From Aedes albopictus (lineage: Eukaryota; Arthropoda; Insecta; Diptera; Culicidae), in the NCBI RefSeq assembly GCF_035046485.1, contig NC_085136.1, positions 328,006,227 to 328,070,226 of the forward strand: a stretch of 64,000 bases of DNA. The letters are read 5' to 3'. Of the stretch, positions 60,191 to 64,000 are shown piece by piece. The position numbers and the translations under genes are program-made. The first letter of the stretch is position 1. Each line of letters begins with the position of its first letter. The notes below the pieces were generated by a model. That model saw nothing but the letters and a program-made list of their open reading frames with translations, was not told where the DNA came from and did not search any database.

Positions 60191-61590
60191 TAGAGGGCGC
60201 TTATCTTAACAGCTCTGCAAATTTGGACACAAGTACCTTCTTAGACCTTCTCAATAAATATCTTTCAGAAATTTTAAAAATGGAAAGCTATAGTTTTTGA
60301 ACATTGAGTGTTTTTCCAAACGGGATATTTGAAATTTTACTCATAATGGCAAAAAGAAAATACACTTCCTAGTCACTATCATTTACAATTGAGCAAACTG
60401 AAAGGCAAGTGGGAAAAGTGGCACTAGATTTGTTCAGAAATAAAACGGACATTTTTTAATTTTATTTTCTCATTTTTATTTTATTTTTTTTCTTTAGAAA
60501 GCACTTATTTGAACAGTCCTTCAAATGTGTTCACGAGTTTCATTTTGAAATTCCTCTATAATATTTTTCCAGAAATTTGGAGTATTAACAAAGTTTTAAA
60601 TGATTTCAATGAATTGCTTGAAGCAGTCAAACCTGACTAGATCATGCCGAATTTGAGCAATTCGCTTCTGTCTCCCCCAAACATTGCCCTAGGTTTTCCC
60701 AATTGAAGGGCATTGCTTCGTTCCGCCGCATCTAGCCAGAAAATTAAACTCATAACAATTATTTCTCCACGCGCACAGTCCGCACGCTTTTGCTCTCGCA
60801 ACGATGTTGATCGCCTGGTTCAGCTTTTTCCGAGTTTTCGTTTTTTTTTCTTTTTTCATCCTGTTGTTGCTGCAAAGTCCTACTGTGCTGTGTGCGGTGC
60901 TGGTGGCCCAATGCCCAATAATGTCGTTGGCTGGCGCTAGTTGCCGCCACCGCCTACAGTTCTACAGTTCAGTGCAGTACTACTGGTTGTTGTTGTCGTG
61001 GGTGGACCGGGTGCGGTATCTATCACGCGACGATGCCAATTGGCGCATAGTTTTGCTTTCTTTTATTTTTTTTTCTCTATTTTATATATCCATTCATTTA
61101 CAGTTTGGTTCTTTGCAAGCAATGTGCCGCCACGCTAGCCAAAGCTCAGCTAGAGGGAGAAGTGGTTCAAAATGCTGAATTCCAAGTTATATATAAAAGG
61201 CAAATAGACAAGCGGAGTTTTACAGTTCCATCGTAAAACCAAAATTAAATAATTCAAGTTTTATGACGGTTTATACAACTTCTCAAAACCAAATTGGTGA
61301 CTTAAGATAACCCGAGTACAGTGATAAATTTGTATAATATGGAACGAGCTCACCAATCCATATGTACCCTTTTGTCCACTGGTGAACAACATCTTGAGAA
61401 AGAGAAGAACGTGGAAAAGCGATTGCATCAACACTTCCTTCCTATTTCCCATATTCTTCAATCGGTCGTGGCAGGAGATATCATGGGCTTCATTAGGATA
61501 GTCTGGGGGCTACCGACTGAGAAAACTTATATGGTATGGTTTTGATTGGTTTTAATTGGTTCGTCGGTCAGTTGAACTCCAAATTGAAGA
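60191..61590. other. Unique sequence, AT-rich then GC-richer
   Basis: 60191-60650 is AT-rich and empty. 60700-61180 is a more complex island. A 124-codon plus frame at 60804-61178 starts with a hydrophobic stretch, but it comes from T-rich DNA and has no domain. Confidence 0.35.
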
Positions 61591-61892
61591 CCTTTCCAAG
61601 TGATTTAGCCTACAGAAACCTAAAGAGATAACTGCATTCTTTATAGACTCTTCGAAGAGTTCCTGGAAGACACATCCAAAGAATACTGAAAGGCACATCA
61701 ATAAGCCTCCAGAAGACTCTTCTAATAGGTCATGGAAGGCTTTACCAAGAGCTATTGGTAGATCATTCACAATGTTCCTGGAAGGTTGCTCAAAGAGCAA
61801 AAGATCCTGAACGGGTCTTCCAGCAGTTTCTTGGAGGCTCTTTAAGAAGCTTCTGATAGGCTCTTCAAAAAGCTTCTGGGATGCTCTTACAA
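61591..61892. repeat. Degenerate F3 tract
   Basis: Recurrent CTCTTC, AAGAGCT, CTTCTGGGA and GGAAG words with an AGAGCTCT-like self-complementary core, a different short-unit family from F1 and F2. Confidence 0.55.
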
Positions 61893-62633
61893 CCCAAGTA
61901 ACAATTAATGCTGAACAGTGAGAGCATTAGCTGCATGCTGATCAATGGTGTCAATGGCTGAACACAATGACAGCTCAATATTAAGCAGAAATACATATAT
62001 GGCTGAATATCAAGTTGAATAAAATATTATTCATCTGGGTAATCAGCTTTAAAACCTACACCAAAATGCAGAATTAATCATCTGTTGTTCAACTTTTAAT
62101 CAAATATTTTTTGACATCTGACCCAAGGATGGTTTTTGAGAAGTCCACATCGCTTCTTTAGCCTCAATACAGACTTAGTTCAACTTATGTTCTTCACTAT
62201 TCAGACACAAAAAGTAATGCTCTTATTCAGAGGATATGTATGCAATTGGGTGTGGTGTAGGTGCTAAGGTGAGTGACCATAAATCAGGAGGTTCGAGTTC
62301 AATTTCCAGTTTTTCCACAGATTAATTTAAACATTCCCAAACATCTTTTCTGGAAAAAAACGCAGTTAATGGTGAAAGCAGGCTTACGAAAGTGTTTTTA
62401 TTTTATTTTTACACAATTAATAAATTGAATTGATTACTAAATAAGCGCATATTAAGCCTTAAATCACCCTTCCAATGAACCTTAAATCAGCTAAAGGTTG
62501 AATAAAATTTCCAAAATTAGATGTTTGGTAGCCGAATAAAGGATTGTACCTCTTGTTCTCAGCTTTTGTTCAAATGAAGGCTGATTTAAAGTAGTAGGAG
62601 AAACGTTTGTACAGGATCAAATTGTTACCTGGG
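61893..62633. mobile_element. 741-bp MITE-like element
   Basis: Left end CCCAAGTAACAATT and right end AATTGTTACCTGGG are inverted repeats with one mismatch, and the F3 tract resumes on both sides. The terminal motif resembles that of the 58-kb MITE (CCCAAGCAAC). A tRNA-promoter-like pair lies inside: TGGTGTAGGTG at 62253-62263 and GGTTCGAGTTC at 62290-62300. No frame. Target duplication unclear. Confidence 0.7.
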
Positions 62634-64000
62634 AAGTTCTTTTATCAAGCTTTCCCTAGAACTCCTGAGAAGGTTTAAGAAAGCTAACGGAATGGTGATT
62701 CGAGGATATATGAGTTATTCCTTGCAGTGCGACTGCAAAGCTGTTTCAAGAGCTTCTGAGGATCTCTTTCGATTGTTTCTCAGGAGCTTCTTCCAAGAAC
62801 TCCTAAGATACTCACGCAAAAGCTTTCAGCAACTCTTGGGACTGGGATAACTCTTGGGATACTCCTAGAAGCGGTGAATGCCTGTTGGAAAAATGCGTTT
62901 ACAAGCTTTTTTATGAAATCAAGACATACACTTTCTAGAGTTCTAAGGAGATTTTTACAGGTGCTTTTGGCAGCCCTTTTCTAGAAGAAAAAGCTTCGAG
63001 AACTCTTAGACGTTTTTTTTCAATCAGTTCCGGAAAACTCTTCCAAAAACTTCTGTGGGGCTCTTTTCATGACCTCTGAGGAGCCTATTACATGACCTTC
63101 TTTTGGGAGACTCTCCCAAAACCTCGTGAAAAGCTCCTCCAGCAGTTTGGAAAGCTGTTTCAAGAGCTCCTGGAAGCATCTTCCAATAGCTCTTTCGAAT
63201 GTTTCTGCAACAGTTTTCCAAGAACTCTACGGAAGGTTTTTTAACAGCTACTAGGAGACTATATCGAAAGCTTTTGGAAGAATCATACAAGAACTTTTGG
63301 GAGACTGTTCTAAAAGCTCCTGGAACTCTTGGGCAGGTCCTTCAAGAGCTGTTGGGAAGCGTAGAGCGCTATCGACTGAAAACTCTCTCAGTGTTTATTA
63401 CACCGAAACGTCGGATGAAGAACGATATTTAGTCGTTTGATTGCGTTTGATGACTGCGAAGCCGAAAAACTTCGCTGGCTGTTGGGAAGATCTTAAAATT
63501 GTTCACATAGCTCTTAGGATGTTCGTACAACAGCTAATGAGAGGCTGTTATAAAAGCTTTAAGGATGCTCTTATAGGATTTTTGGGAGGTTCTACCAAGA
63601 GTCACTAGAACGCTCTTCCAGGAGCTGGCTGTTTTTAGAGTTTTGTAAAACTTATTCGAAATCTCCGGACATGATCTCCAAAGAGCATCTCGAAACTTAA
63701 TTTAAGAGCTTCTATGAGGTTGCTCTAGGAACTCCTGGAGGTTCTTTCAGAAGTTTTCGTTTAATTCTCTGGAGAGCTTTTGCAGAGCTCTTCCAAAATC
63801 TCCTAAAGGCTTTTCCAAGATCTACTAGAAGACTTTGTCAATTGCCCTCCCAAAAGCCCTCCAGCATATCCTGAAAAGCTGTCTCAAAAGCTCATGGAAG
63901 GATCTTTTAATAGCTTTTTCGAAAGGCGAGGTTTTTCCAAGAACTCTTTGGTTGCTCTTGCAAAAGCTTTTAGGGGACTATATCGAAAGCTTTTAGAAGA
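62634..64000. repeat. Degenerate F3 tract to the window edge
   Basis: AGAGCTCCTGG, CTTCCAAGAGC, GGGAGGCTCTT and GAAAGCTTTTGGAAGA words throughout. A non-F3 stretch near 63350-63480 contains CGAAACGTCGG. It continues beyond the window. No gene. Confidence 0.6.

Noticed and set aside
60804..61178. 124-codon frame with a hydrophobic, signal-peptide-like start
   Set aside because: The hydrophobicity comes from T-runs. There is no domain, codon bias or splice context.

Overview
The window looks like non-coding chromosomal DNA of an Aedes-type mosquito, either a very long intron or an intergenic block. The reasons are a tRNA-derived SINE of the kind common in Aedes, many short terminal-inverted-repeat elements, a broken non-LTR reverse transcriptase fossil, AT-rich sequence with small GC-richer unique islands, and a run of exactly 500 N, as Hi-C scaffolding software often inserts. 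No bacterial-type genes, operons or complete protein-coding genes are visible. The species assignment is inference.

One piece of likely real gene stands out: a first coding exon on the minus strand at 15957-16122. It has a good start context, a strong splice donor and about 89% G/C-ending codons. Its downstream exons would lie at lower coordinates, and none was recognised in 1-15900, so its first intron is probably longer than 15.9 kb. The only other protein remnant is a reverse transcriptase pseudogene (4451-5150).

Most of the rest is repeat. I recognise four families of short units with a self-complementary core. F1 is built on GGAATTCC and occurs as degenerate tracts and as 24-bp arrays (6.3-10.3, 18.8-28.6, 45.2-55.4 and 57.2-58.5 kb). 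F2 is built on TTTCAGGGG (1.4-1.8, 30.7-32.1 and 33.6-35.9 kb). F3 is built on AGAGCTCCTGG (61.6-64.0 kb). F4 is a 23-bp minisatellite whose every unit is a 7-bp-stem hairpin (38.1-42.0 kb, interrupted by the N gap). The 23-bp and 24-bp units have no stop codon in any frame on either strand. This explains the very long low-complexity reading frames (up to about 1300 codons), which I do not annotate as genes.

Layout: 0-2.4 kb fold-back element and degenerate repeats; 2.4-3.6 kb hairpin-rich head plus six 185-bp tandem units; 4.45-5.15 kb RT fossil; 5.2-6.25 kb unique island; 6.3-10.3 kb F1 with an orientation switch; 10.5-14.8 kb AT-rich dispersed repeats; 15.1-17.1 kb unique island with the exon; 17.1-28.6 kb a higher-order direct duplication of 315-bp modules and F1 arrays, carrying a hAT-like insertion whose empty site is preserved in the sister copy; 28.6-29.5 kb unique island; 29.8-36.2 kb hairpins, F2, a 1.1-kb inverted-repeat element with a SINE at its edge and a tRNA-like head; 36.5-38.1 kb unique island; 38.1-42.0 kb F4; 42.3-44.9 kb MITE and unique island; 45.2-55.4 kb F1; 55.4-56.2 kb dispersed repeat; 56.2-61.2 kb unique islands split by a segmental duplication with a datable MITE insertion; 61.6-64.0 kb F3 with an embedded 741-bp MITE.
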